The notes beneath the pieces are model-generated. The model did no database searches, was not told where the DNA came from, and saw only the letters and a list, made by a program, of their open reading frames with translations. From Chara braunii (lineage: Eukaryota; Streptophyta; Charophyceae; Charales; Characeae), in NCBI GenBank assembly GCA_003427395.1, contig BFEA01000067.1, forward strand, positions 2,469,926 through 2,503,756: a stretch of DNA of 33,831 nt, read 5' to 3'. Position numbers and translations under genes: made by a program. Of this stretch, positions 18,061-27,651 are shown one piece after another (the stretch's first letter is position 1; each line of letters starts with the position of its first letter).

Positions 18061-19700
18061 GTTTTAGTTTGAAAATGCGCTCCGTTCATGATTTTGTGAA
18101 TGATGTGCCAAGCAGAGGAACAATATAAAAATATATAACCTAACTTTAAGGTCGAGAATGGATCAAAACATGGGGTACTTGAAAAAAAAGAGTAAAATGA
18201 GTGATGTCAATCTAGCAGAGTGTGGATTGGCAGGTCTTTTAATGAAGGTTCATCCGTTGATGTGTCTAAGGCAACCCATTCAGATACAACATCACACTAA
18301 ACATTCCCACGAGTATACACAGTACAAAAGTGTACAGTAGGATTGCAATTAGCCGACCGGTCCATCGCTACCCTGACCACTTTTAACCTCCACCACGTGG
18401 CCATCTTTAGGGGGATTTCCACCAAGCCTCTCCCTCATGAAAACCCAGACATACCAGTTTTTCACCTCCGCCGTTTACCTGCCATAATCTCCGCAAATGA
18501 TAGCAGGCTAGCGACGTTGGACCTGAGAGGACCTCCTAGCTTTGCAATCATTACTTTAATAGCACTGCATTCCCCATTTCTCCGTTCTCATATCATTGTA
18601 TTCCAAAAATGGTGTCACCAAGTCCACAGTATCCCAGGTAGGTCAAACTACTCGAAACCAATTACTACGCCGACCACCTCAATGAACTTGGTACACGAAC
18701 ATAAACCGAAAAAGCCGGTTTATTGTACCACCACTCAAATGTTACTGTCTCCGCAAAAGTCATAGATAGTGTGCATTGTGGGTATGAGGTTCACATTAGC
18801 CGGTGGCCAGTCAAAAAAAAATGGAACCTAAAATCTACATCGCAGAACTGAACGATTACTGTAAAATTACAGTTCTATCAAACGTCGACCCGTATGTTAC
18901 AAGTCAATGACAAAGGATTGAGGTTTGATACCAAGTTGCCCGCAATCTAGAACCCACAATGTATAAAATACTAAATATTCAATCCAAAAAGTCGTAGCCC
19001 TTATGTTAACTAAACTAATAAACCATTCTTCGAGGTAAAACAACCCTCTGCAAACATTTAATCGAGAAATGGTGCAAGAAAATCAAAACTACTACTGATA
19101 TTCACCGTACATAAGGATCATGTTGTCCAGATTCGAAAACACACCCTGTCCGAACATCCAATCAACAACATCGATAATGATCAACAACTTACTCGAGAAG
19201 TTCAAAACACTATTACTGGTGTTCATCATGCTTAATGACCTTGTCCGACCATCAAGTCAACTCAAGCATTTGCCGCTTATGGACATCCTTCATCAACTTA
19301 AAGATCGAAGTACATAAAAACAAAGCAAGCTTAATCATTTAAACTTTTATCGATATAGAGATTAAAGTCCAAACTGGATCCTCATCTCTTGCACACTTTT
19401 TCAACAGTCTTTCCAGGAAGTGTCATGAAGATCCTTTAAATCACAATTCACGTGTTGACGGTGTTGTGGTAAACACCTTCATAGGAATCTCAAAACAAAC
19501 ATCCGTATTGATATCCATCCTGCATACGTAGCTCAAAACCACTGTATTTTTCTTCACCTTACCTCTCCATTAGTGATATGATTGAATGTTATTGAACGCA
19601 TCGGCTCCCACTTTTTTCGCAAAAGACGAGAGCCCTCCCTGCCACGTTAGATAGGAGTAAAAAGGAAAACCAAGAGATAACTTGGAGACAACGCACAAAT
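18061..19700. other. Unassigned AT-rich stretch with degenerate tandem copies
   Basis: A 140-codon plus frame at 18343-18765, opening at TTG, has no recognisable domain. Around 19076-19190 and 19196-19300 two loosely similar ~110-base segments share TCAAAAC-CTA-TACTG-T-TTCA and CTTGTCCGA-CATC. The stretch 18860-18885 contains a small ACTGTAA-TTACAGT hairpin. No gene is called. Confidence 0.35.
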
Positions 19701-19770
19701 AATACCGCGAACTGTCGAGACAGGTGTGGTTGCATTGTCATCTCGCTGCTCTAACCGCGTGCGCCATCCG
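19701..19770 (-). mobile_element. tRNA-related SINE-like fragment
   Basis: On the minus strand TGGCGCACGCGGTTAGAGC resembles a Pol III A box with D-arm (19755-19766 core). ACAGTTCGCGG about 39 bases downstream could be a degenerate B box. No acceptor stem pairs, so it is not a functional tRNA gene. Confidence 0.4.
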
Positions 19771-19949
19771 TATTTCTCACGATCCCTTACAACAGGATAG
19801 GTTCCCGCGAGGCACAACCTACCTTCCCTAAGGAGTTGTCACCACCCTTAGGGACGTATCTTTACCGAGCTATTGATCGACGTGCGAAAGCTTACATATG
19901 CAATCGTAGAGGTAAATCAACCGAGGGTGTTTGCTCGTTTTATCGCGGT

Positions 19950-20003
19950 GTTGGCACGAGTGGTTAGAACGCAGCCTGGGCCTCAACTTCATCCGTTCCC
20001 CAG
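19950..20003 (+). mobile_element. tRNA-related SINE-like fragment (weak)
   Basis: TGGCACGAGTGGTTAGAACGC at 19952 fits an A box and D-arm of Leu/Ser-like tRNAs. I cannot place a B box. It directly precedes the 803-bp tandem duplication. Confidence 0.3.
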
Positions 20004-20004
20004 G

Positions 20005-21600
20005 GCGTTAATCTCCTAGGTACGGAACGGACGTCGGTCGACTAGGAGGGTTTTTACCAAGCATGAAACCCACAATCTCTCTTAGTTCCTTGTGCATAAT
20101 CCAGACAATAACTACGATAACAACTTCACAACTTCACAACTTGAAGATAGATCGATTGTAGTTAATAGGACAAACATATTTATATAGAGAGATAATCTTA
20201 TAATTATCGCCCTTTCATACCACCAGCAAAACAAATATTGTCGGGAATCATGCGATAAAAAAAAAAATGCATAAATATATATAAGATTTGATTGTGAGGG
20301 GCCGACTCAAACCACGTTGGAAAAAACACACACCAACATGGGAACCGACCTCGATCGGGTTTTTGACTTGATGGGGCAATGATCCTACCCCACCTAAGCC
20401 CTCCCTACCCCTCCCCCTTCTTAGTTCAGTCAATCGTCTATGACGGTCTATGACTATACCATTTGTGTCATTGTTCTTAAAGCCTACCTCATCGACGTGC
20501 AACTTCTCCCTCCCACCTTCTAAGTTTCGTCGCTTGTCTGTGGTAGTCTACGACCGTGCTATTTTGTGTCATTGTTGTTCATCCCTCCACTACCGTCATC
20601 AAACTTATGAACTATTTTGTTGCCGTTTTGTTGCCCCTCAGTGGACTGGTCGCAATACAATTCCATGCAACAAGAGCTTTGTGGCCGTGCTCCACCACTC
20701 TCCAAATGTGCAAAATAAAAATAAATCATCGACTAGAACATGAAAAGATACAACGGCTGACCCCAAACCGGTATCGCGTACCTGCTGTAGCAAGGATCGC
20801 ACCTGCTGCGTTGATCTCCTAAGTATGGAGTGGACGTCGATCGACTAGGACGATATTTACCAAGCATGAAACCCACAATCTATCTTAGTTCTTTGTACAT
20901 AATCCAGAAAATAACTACGACATCAACTTCACAACTTGAAGATAGATCGGTTGTAGTTAATAGGAAAAACATATTTATATAGAGAGATAATCTTGTAATT
21001 ATCGTCCTTTCATGCCACTGGCAAAACAAATATTGGCGGGAATTATGAGATCAAAAGAAATATACATAAATATATATCAGATCTGATTGTGAGGAACCGA
21101 CTCAAACCACGTTGGGAAAAAAATACACCGACGTGGGAACCGACCTCGATCGGGTTTTTGACTTGATGGGGCAATGGTCCTACCCCACCTACCCCTCCCT
21201 ACCCCTCCCCCTTCTTAGTTCAGTCAATCGTTTATGACGGTCTGTAGCTATACCATTTGTGTCATTGTTCTTAAAGCCTACCTCATCGAAGTTCAACTTC
21301 TCCCTCCCACCTTCTAAGTTTCGTCGCTTGTCTGTGGTAGTCTGCGACAATGTCATTTTGTGTCATTGTTGTTAATCCCTCCCCTACAGTCATCAAGCTT
21401 ATCAACTGTTTTGTAGCCGTTTTGTTGCCCCTCAGTGGACTGGTCGGAATACAATTCCATGCAATGAGAGCTTTGGGGGCTTGCTCCACCACTCTCCAAT
21501 GTGCAAAATAAAAATAAATCATCGACTAGAACATGGAAAGATACAACGGCTGACCCCAAGCTGGTATTGCTCACCTGCTGTAGCAAGGATCGCATCTGCT
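20005..21600. repeat. 803-bp tandem duplication
   Basis: Unit 1 (20005-20807) and unit 2 (20808 to about 21600) align end to end, roughly 90% or more identical by eye. Both start GCGTT-ATCTCCTA-GTA-GGA and end TGCTGTAGCAAGGATCGCA. Unit 1 carries an extra 10-base ACTTCACAAC, which explains the length difference. No domain is visible in either unit. It contains CGACCTCGATCGGGTTTTTG and a C/T-rich TACCCCTCCCCCTTCTTAG. It may be a segmental duplication or a two-unit satellite. Confidence 0.93.
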
Positions 21601-21625
21601 GGTAGGTGCAACTCCCGTATGGTCC

Positions 21626-21815
21626 TTTTTTTTTTTTTTAAGAAAACTTCGTGTGTGGGGAAACCCACTTAACGAGGTGATAAGAGCAGCCTCGTTAGTG
21701 GACCCCAGAGTTGAAGGCTCCATCTATTGGTGGGGAGCAGCACCTGCTGGAAATCGGGTCCAGCGTCCCAAAACAATGATATGATGTGTCAACTGGAAAT
21801 CGGGTCCGGCATCCC
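21626..21815 (-). mobile_element. SINE-like family V, copy 3
   Basis: T14 at 21626-21639 (poly(A) on the minus strand), then about 75 bases and the family core CCATCTATTGGTGGGGAGCA and GGAAATCGGGTCCAGCGTCC. The last block is duplicated 46 bases further on (GGAAATCGGGTCCGGCATCC). Confidence 0.65.
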
Positions 21816-21869
21816 TATTCAATGATTTGTGAAGATATCATTAGTGTGTATCCAATACTATGCGATTGT

Positions 21870-22091
21870 GTTCATTCAGTCTGTTTATCTCATGCGAAGC
21901 CAAATCCGTATTCCACCTTATCAGCCATGTTCCTCTAAATAGCAGAGGCATTGATTACTTCCTAGTGACAAGGAAGGATTGATCTTATTCAATCTGTTTA
22001 TGTCACGTGAAGCCAAATCCGTATTCCACTATACTTGCCATGTTACTCTAAATAGCAGAGGCATTGATTACTTCCCGACGACAAGGAAGGG
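21870..22091. repeat. 113-bp tandem duplication
   Basis: Two units with a period of 113 bases share CTGTTTAT-TCA, GAAGCCAAATCCGTATTCCA and CTAAATAGCAGAGGCATTGA (then TTACTTCC and ACAAGGAAGG). No coding content. Confidence 0.93.
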
Positions 22092-22159
22092 GGGGGACAA
22101 TAAAACGTTTTTTCAGCTCTAATCCCCTCCTCCCTGTCCTCGTCAGATCCCCACTCCTC

Positions 22160-22610
22160 TCCCCCCCGTGATGATGTTACTGCTATTGATGATGCCATTG
22201 CCATTATCAGTGTTGATCTCATCGCAATAGTCATCGATGTTGCTAATGTTGTTGCTGTTGCTATTGTTGTTGTCATTGCTATTGTTGTTGTTGTTATCGT
22301 TGTTGTTGTTGTCGCTATTATTGTCTCTATTGACGTTGTCGCCGCCAGCATAGTAGGCACCGTTGTCGTTGTTGAAAGCGCTGGTGATGATGTACCTGTT
22401 GTTTCTGTTATTGTTGTTATTTCCGCGATTGTCTCCGCTGCTGCCGATGCTGCTAATGATGATGTCATTGTTGTTATCGTTAGTGTTGTAATCTTCATTG
22501 TCTTCAAAGCCACCAATATCGCTGATGTCGATGTTGTTGTTGTTATTGATGTTGGCACTGTTACCTTCATCACTGCATGCGCCTCCTTCATGTTCCCTTT
22601 TGGAGGCCTG
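22160..22610. repeat. Degenerate trinucleotide (GTT/ATT/GCT) repeat tract
   Basis: About 450 bases with strong three-base periodicity and T-rich third positions (GTT, ATT, GAT, GCT, GTC). Long frames are open on both strands (Val/Ile-rich plus; Thr/Ala-rich minus, 22615-22043), which is what the repeat alone predicts. I do not call a gene. Confidence 0.85.
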
Positions 22611-22979
22611 ATCATGGATGTGGCTGCTACGAGGTTCCCTATAATACTATAATGACAATATAAAAGATCTGAAAGACCATCTTGTACAGATTCGACACGT
22701 GATTGAATTGGTTGGGCTTAAAGAATTAGCCTCGAAAAAATAAAATACACTGCCGTATTTTTTTGTCTTTTGTGCATGTGAGTAGTGGAGCGAGACCCTT
22801 GGTGAGGTGGTGCGGTGAGTCATGGTATCGGTGAGTTTTGGGGGGCGCATCATCCAAAAAAGACAAAATATAAGACGTGCTTCTTTTGATGTTCTAGCGG
22901 AAGATTCATTCCCATTTTGTACATTTGGTAGGTAGTGGAAAGAGGTCTATATTCCAGGGATTTTGCACGGGAAGTCACG
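22611..22979. other. Unassigned sequence
   Basis: No repeat or gene recognised. Short frames only. Confidence 0.4.
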
Positions 22980-23140
22980 ACTAGCTCAATGGGTAGAGCA
23001 CCAGTTGGAAATACGGGTTGTGGTTTTAAATTGAGTTGTGGGCTCAAAACCCTGCACTCTCGCGGATGTACACAGGTGGGAATTGAACGACGCAGGGTTG
23101 TTCACAACCCCCTTACGTTTGGTCCATGGTAAGGATTTTG
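22980..23140 (+). mobile_element. tRNA-derived SINE-like element 1
   Basis: The head GACTAGCTCAATGGGTAGAG matches a tRNA D-arm and Pol III A box well (22982-22992). GTGGTTTTAAATTGAG about 30 bases later looks like a decayed B box and T-arm. The 3' part ends TTTGGTCCATGGTAAGGATT, shared with element 2 (23600 region). It is not a functional tRNA: acceptor ends do not pair and the B box is degraded. Confidence 0.55.
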
Positions 23141-23154
23141 CACCTAGAGCATCT

Positions 23155-23352
23155 CGAGTTTCCGTCCTCAGCAGACTTTCACGGCCACCATCCGCTTCCC
23201 TACCCCTATCATCAACTGGGCCTATAGTTGTTTTAATTATTTATCATCCCCCAATAGTATCTCTCGTTTTCATCCTTAGGGGGTTCACGACCACGATCCG
23301 CTCCACCATCTCTATCATCAACTAGACCTACTCTGGACTGTTCTAATCTTTT
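23155..23352. repeat. ~108-bp degenerate tandem duplication
   Basis: TTTCCGTCCTCAGC...TTCACGGCCACCATCCGCT...CTATCATCAACTGGGCCTA near 23160 is echoed by TTTTCATCCTTAGG...TTCACGACCACGATCCGCT...CTATCATCAACTAGACCTA near 23268. Confidence 0.75.
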
Positions 23353-23509
23353 TATTGTGTTCTCCATGCGAGCAACAGACCACCCTCACCCCTTGAGACA
23401 ACCTCTATTGCAGGTTCCCCAACGACATCCTCCACTGCAGCCTATCCAACCTATACTCCTACCTAATGGGATCCCTAAGACATCCCCTACAGTAACTGCA
23501 AGTTCCTCC

Positions 23510-23612
23510 AATTGGTGTAGTGGGTAGAGCAGCCTCGTGCATGTACGCCGTCGGGCCTTGACCAACACACAACTGTACGCACTCCCCGTTGGGTTTGGTC
23601 CATGGCAAGGAT
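23510..23612 (+). mobile_element. tRNA-derived SINE-like element 2
   Basis: TTGGTGTAGTGGGTAGAGCA (from 23512) is a good A box and D-arm. The 3' end GGGTTTGGTCCATGGCAAGG plus ATT is shared with element 1. A CGGGCCTTGACC near 23551 may be a remnant B box. Confidence 0.5.
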
Positions 23613-23664
23613 TACTGACACTGCATGCACCACCCAAGGGGTTTAGTCCATGGTTGCTCTATAT

Positions 23665-23734
23665 TGGGTTTAGGGGTTGTACACGTGATTGCACATTTGT
23701 CTCTCGCCTGAGCTTGTGTGTTCGAAAACCTGCA

Positions 23735-23736
<2 letters not shown>
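23665..23736 (+). mobile_element. tRNA-related fragment ending in a (CT)n tract
   Basis: GTGATTGCACATTTGTCTCT through TGTGTTCGAAAACC; the last part is close to a Pol III B box (GGTTCGAANCC). It leads directly into the CT microsatellite, which may be its 3' tail. Confidence 0.4.
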
Positions 23737-23813
<77 letters not shown>

Positions 23814-23821
23814 CCCCCCCC
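23737..23821. repeat. (CT)37 followed by C11
   Basis: Thirty-seven uninterrupted CT units (23737-23810), then eleven C. Frames through it on either strand (Ser-Leu or Arg-Glu repeats) are artefacts. Confidence 0.98.
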
Positions 23822-23854
23822 GGCACACAGTAAGGAGAGAAAGAAAGAAAAAGT

Positions 23855-24105
23855 TTTTTTTTTTTTTTTTTTTTTTTTTGTTTTGTGGGGGAGAGAGGGT
23901 GGGGGCGCGGCGGGGGGAAGAAGTGGCGCAAGAGTGGCGAGCATTGAAATGCCAGGGTGGAACCCAGAAACGCAGCAGACATCTCTTTTTTTTTTTTTCC
24001 CTTCTTCGTTTTGTTTTTGTCTTTTTTTCTTTTCTTCTTTTTCCTTTTTTTTTCTTTTTTTTCTTTTTTTCCCTCTTCTTTTTTTTCTTTTGTTCTCTTT
24101 TGATA
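23855..24105. repeat. Poly(T) and T/C-rich tracts
   Basis: T26 at about 23854-23879, and from 23983 to 24102 an almost pure T/C stretch. A 60-base G-rich interval separates them. Nothing coding. Confidence 0.9.
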
Positions 24106-24141
24106 GGTACACACCGGAGCAAGGCAAACGTGCAGGCACCA

Positions 24142-24213
24142 ACTGGCCTAGCTCAATTGGTACAAACACCCCTCAACTGTTGAAATACAGACCCGAGTTG
24201 GAATCCAATGGAA
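24142..24213 (+). mobile_element. tRNA-derived SINE-like element 3
   Basis: TGGCCTAGCTCAATTGGTAC carries an A box (24149-24160), and GAGTTGGAATCC (24195-24206) a B box, 34 bases apart as in tRNA genes. The acceptor and T stems do not pair properly, so it is a tRNA-derived relic or SINE head. Confidence 0.5.
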
Positions 24214-24252
24214 GCCAATGAGCGAAATACGGACCCAATTCGGAATTACCTA

Positions 24253-24357
24253 CCTTCTTCCCCCCAATACAACGTACGGTCATTATAGCTGTATCTACAC
24301 TGAAAGATGCCTCAAGTACCGTTGTAATGACCGTCCGTTGTATTCGGGGGAAGAAGG
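24253..24357. mobile_element. Tc1/mariner (Stowaway)-like MITE, copy 2
   Basis: 105 bp flanked by TA (24251-24252 and 24358-24359). Inverted-repeat arms 24249-24285 and 24325-24361 pair at 35 of 37 positions. Inner sequence AATACAACGTACGGTCATTA is shared with copy 1 (4603-4702). The terminal bases are CCTTCTTC instead of CAGTCTTC, and the change is mirrored on the opposite arm. Confidence 0.85.
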
Positions 24358-24403
24358 TAGGCCCGGTCAGTGCGATGATAATATCACAAGGCCATCGCCC
24401 TTA

Positions 24404-24659
24404 TTAAACCACCAGTACTTGGCCCATATGTCGGCCGCGGGCGTTATCATTACCGCCCTGCAAGTTTCGGAGGCTTGGGGTATGGGACCTACAAAGGCTG
24501 ACGCCGCCAGCCAAAACAATTCTTTTTTTGTTTTCCTGGCAGGTCGGCGAGAAGCAGCGCGCAGGGCATATTCAGGCTCAGCATCGCCTATATGTCGGCC
24601 ACTAGGCGTTGTCGTTTCAGGCGCGGGATCGACAACTGGGCCAAGTACTGGTGGTTTAA
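24404..24659. mobile_element. TIR element with 23-bp perfect ends
   Basis: TTAAACCACCAGTACTTGGC-CCA at 24404-24426 is perfectly repeated inverted at 24637-24659, and similarity continues outward with small gaps (CCCTT-ATT). A direct 11-mer ATATGTCGGCC occurs at 24426 and 24590. About 256 bp with no ORF. I cannot define a target duplication, so the superfamily is unknown. A hairpin-forming duplication is the alternative. Confidence 0.72.
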
Positions 24660-24664
24660 AATAA

Positions 24665-25230
24665 AGGGAAAAAAAAGGTGCACGCATAGGTCCGCAGGTC
24701 AGTCAGCTATGTCTACCTCTTTTTTTTTTTTTTAACCAGTCCTGCAGACTCCTGCTTTGGTATTCAAATATAAGCTGGGAAGGCAAAAAAAAAAAAAAAA
24801 ACAGAAAGCTGGGAAATGGACCCACCAGCGGCCCTTACATTTATGCCGTGGTAATACGGGCCCGAGCAAGGCACTTTCTGCCAAACCCATCCCCATCCCC
24901 AACCACAGATCCCCACTCAACCAAACAATTCAGCAAGAGCTCCGTTTCTCAAGAGTCCACCAACCACACCACCACAGCCCCTATTTCCTGAACCAACCTA
25001 GTAATTGCAAAAAAAACAACAAAAACTAGTCTAATGACAAATATTTCAACCATAATGTAATATAGAAATTAACAGAATTCCTCGAAGGGGAAAGGGAATA
25101 CCTACTTGGCTGAATACACACATGGAATTCTTGATCGGTTCAAACCTGCTGGGCACAGAAGGGGAAAAAAAAAATATTATTATCATATCTATCAACTTAA
25201 CAGTTAAATCGAAGAAGGTTGTTAGGCCGT
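24665..25230. other. Unassigned, with T14 and A18 tracts
   Basis: T tract near 24720-24733 and A tract near 24785-24800; otherwise unremarkable A/C-rich sequence. No gene recognised. Confidence 0.4.
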
Positions 25231-26040
25231 CAACTGGCTATAGTGGTAGGTGAAGACGTCTTGGAGAGGGAGCGCCGCTTCAGCGCTGTCGCCGCGACCG
25301 GTTCACGGTGACGAGGCGCTAACCACTGCGGAACAGTGGGATGACTGGGGGACACTGCCAAAGCCTGCGCATGATGGAGGATCGTGTTGGCGATGGCAGA
25401 AGGTGAGGGAAAGAAGGGACATACGCAGGGGTGCCCCTTGTAGTACTGCCCCCGGCGGGTGCCGGAATGCTGGTCACGAAGCGGGGAGGTGAGGTGCTCT
25501 CCCTCTCGGACGACAAAGCGGTAGCCTGAGATCGCAGGCCATAGGCATTGACAGTAGCGTGGAAAACGAAGTGAAAGACACCAGCAAACAGAGTACAGGG
25601 CGGGTGGTGGGAGAGAACACAGTGGAGATGGTGGTGAAGGAGGGAGACTGAGGCAGGGACGAGGCCGGCGGTAACGAGGGAAGCTTGGCGAGGGACAGAG
25701 TGAAGGATGGCGAGGGACAGAGCCAACGAAGGAGTAATAAAAGCAGCATAAGGGAGAAGCAACGACGGGAGGGGGGCTGCCAACAAGGAGGAAGCACAAA
25801 CGACGTCGCGAAGGGACCGCGAGGAGACTGCGAAGGTTAAAAGAACGCTGCGGCGAGGCTGCGCAGAAGAAAGATGAACAAACGAGCTGGGGTCATGCCC
25901 TCTCCTTTGGGGCCCCGGGGGTTCTCCCGGTGAAGGAAGGGCATCGTTCCCAGAGGTATTTCCCTACGGCGGTCCCGATCCCAGCAATTTCCTGCTCTGG
26001 TCTCCCCCTTCCTATCATCCATCCCGGCACCCCCCTCCCA
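25231..26040. other. GC-rich, purine-biased unassigned stretch
   Basis: Frames are open on the minus strand in several phases at once (25799-25230, 25786-25319, 25797-25474). All are Pro/Ser-rich and domain-free, so base composition explains them. No gene is called. Confidence 0.4.
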
Positions 26041-26678
26041 GACGTATCTTGACTGCTAAAACCACATATCCCGACTGCCATAACTCAGATCCCGTCTTCC
26101 CTCCTCTGCCTCCCACCCGTCGCGTCCTTCTCGAACCTGATCCCGACGACCCTGATCTCGACCCTCACTCATCCTGTGACCGTGCCACACCCCTCCCCCT
26201 CCCCCTCTACCCCCTTACCTCGATCATCGCGACTCGGACCCCGACTCCCTTCCCCTACCTCCCCATCCTGCCATCAGGCGTCTCAGATCCCTACCCCCTT
26301 CTCATCCTCCCGCATCCGGACATGACCCCGATCCCTGTTACTCCCCGACTCCCTCTCCTACCCCCCCATCCCGACTCCTTACCTTAACCTCCCCACCGTC
26401 CTGGTGACCCCGATCAATCGGGACCTCGCCATATCCCGACCCCCTCCCCTACCCCCTCATCTCTCATCCCGATTGCCACGACCTGCCATATCCCGACCCC
26501 CTCCCCGTCCCTCACCCCGATTGCCACGACCTGGATCCCGTCCCCGTTTCCCTACCTCCCCGCTATCCCGACGACCCCGATCTCGATCCGTTCCTCTACC
26601 TCCCCGTCCTCACCCCGAGTACCACGACCTGGATCCCGACTCCGTTCCTCTACCTCCCCGCCATCCCGACGACCCCGA

Positions 26679-26728
<50 letters not shown>

Positions 26729-27290
26729 ACCTCCCTGCCCCGCCATCCGGCTTGCCGCGTCTCTCCCGAACCAAATCCAGACGACCCCGTTCCCGACCTC
26801 TGATCCCTCCCTCCTCCTTCCCTTGAACCTTGCTCTCCTATTCTATCCCCCCACCCCGTTTCTGCCATCTCGATCCTTGACGCCCCAGATCCCGATCCTG
26901 ATCCATCCCCCCTGACGATCGCGACCCTATCACACCCCGATCATCCCACTGCCCCGTGACCTGGATCCATCCCCCCTGACGATCGCGACCATGTCACACC
27001 CCGATCATCCCCTGGATCCCGTTTCCTTCCTCCCACCTCCCCGATCCCGCTCATCCCACGGCCCCGTGACCTGGATCCCGACTTCTTCTCCCGCCTCCCA
27101 GATCCCGATCATCCCACTGCCCCGTGTCGACCACCAACCCCATCCCCACCCTGTTTTTCAGCCCTCCCCCTGTACCTTGATCTCCTGTTCCATTCCCCCA
27201 TCCCGTTTCTGTCCCGATCCCAACCCTGATCCATGACGATCGCGACCCTGTAACACCCCGCCCTCCCGAGCCCTCCCACCACAAGCCCTT
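26041..27290. repeat. Pyrimidine-rich minisatellite region
   Basis: About 1.25 kb dominated on the plus strand by CCCGA-, GATCCCGA- and CCTCCCC-type words. A clear 64-base period is seen at 26901 and 26965 (ATCCATCCCCCCTGACGATC). Looser copies of CATCCCACTGCCCCGTGACC lie near 26945, 27055 and 27112. Pro-rich frames through it are artefacts. Confidence 0.88.
26680..26728. repeat. Homopolymer C49
   Basis: Forty-nine consecutive C (G on the other strand), preceded by GACGACCCCGAT. The length in the living genome may differ because such runs are hard to sequence. Confidence 0.95.
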
Positions 27291-27302
27291 TGATCCCTGA
27301 GC

Positions 27303-27651
27303 CGTGTATCTACGCTAACAGTGTAACATTAAAAGAGTCTGAGCATTTGCATCGTCCTGAGCCTGTGTATTTGCACTGGCACTGCGAGGGGTCTGTGCAC
27401 GTGCCTGTGTATTTGCACTGGCACTGTGAGCCTCCTTGCACTTGCATCATCCTGTGCATCTACACTAACAGTGCAAGAGTCTGTGCACTTGTATCACCCT
27501 GAGCCTGCGTTTTTGCACTGGCACTGTTAGCCTTCTTGGGTCAGGCAACATTCCTGTGCATCGATACTAACAGTGTAAGAGTCTGAGCACTTGCATCACC
27601 CTGAGCCTGCGTTTTTGCACTGGCACTGTTAGCCCTCTTGGGTCAGGCAAC
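27303..27651 (+). promoter_or_regulatory. Tandem 102-bp repeats upstream of LINE C ORF1 (candidate 5' UTR monomers)
   Basis: Two near-identical 102-base units (27451-27552 and 27553-27654, about six differences) are preceded by more divergent partial units from 27303. Each contains ACTAACAGTG, CACTTG-ATCACCCTGAGCCTGC, TTTTTGCACTGGCACTGTTA and TTGGGTCAGGCAACAT. The last unit ends in the ATG proposed for ORF1. The position recalls the tandem promoter monomers of mouse L1, but promoter activity is inference. Confidence 0.6.

Noticed and set aside
22043-22615. 190-codon minus-strand frame rich in Thr/Ala/Ile, and a similar Val/Ile plus-strand frame
   Set aside because: The DNA is a degenerate trinucleotide repeat, which keeps frames open on both strands by itself.
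22980-23060. Functional tRNA gene
   Set aside because: The A box is good but the acceptor ends do not pair and the T-arm is degraded; a SINE or tRNA relic fits better.
23612-24221. Long frames of Ser-Leu, Arg-Glu, Lys or Phe runs
   Set aside because: They are translations of (CT)37 and T/C-rich tracts.
25235-25308. Another tRNA-derived SINE (TGGCTATAGTGG ... GGTTCACGG)
   Set aside because: Box spacing of about 54 bases is too wide and there is no shared tail.
25230-25799. 189-codon minus-strand frame
   Set aside because: Pro/Ser-rich with three phases open at once and no domain; base composition is enough to explain it.
26404-26868. Proline-rich (plus) or glycine-rich (minus) frames
   Set aside because: They follow from the C-rich minisatellite and the C49 run; all phases look similar.
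27303-27651. CRISPR-like array
   Set aside because: Units are contiguous 102-bp tandem repeats without unique spacers, in a eukaryotic LINE context.
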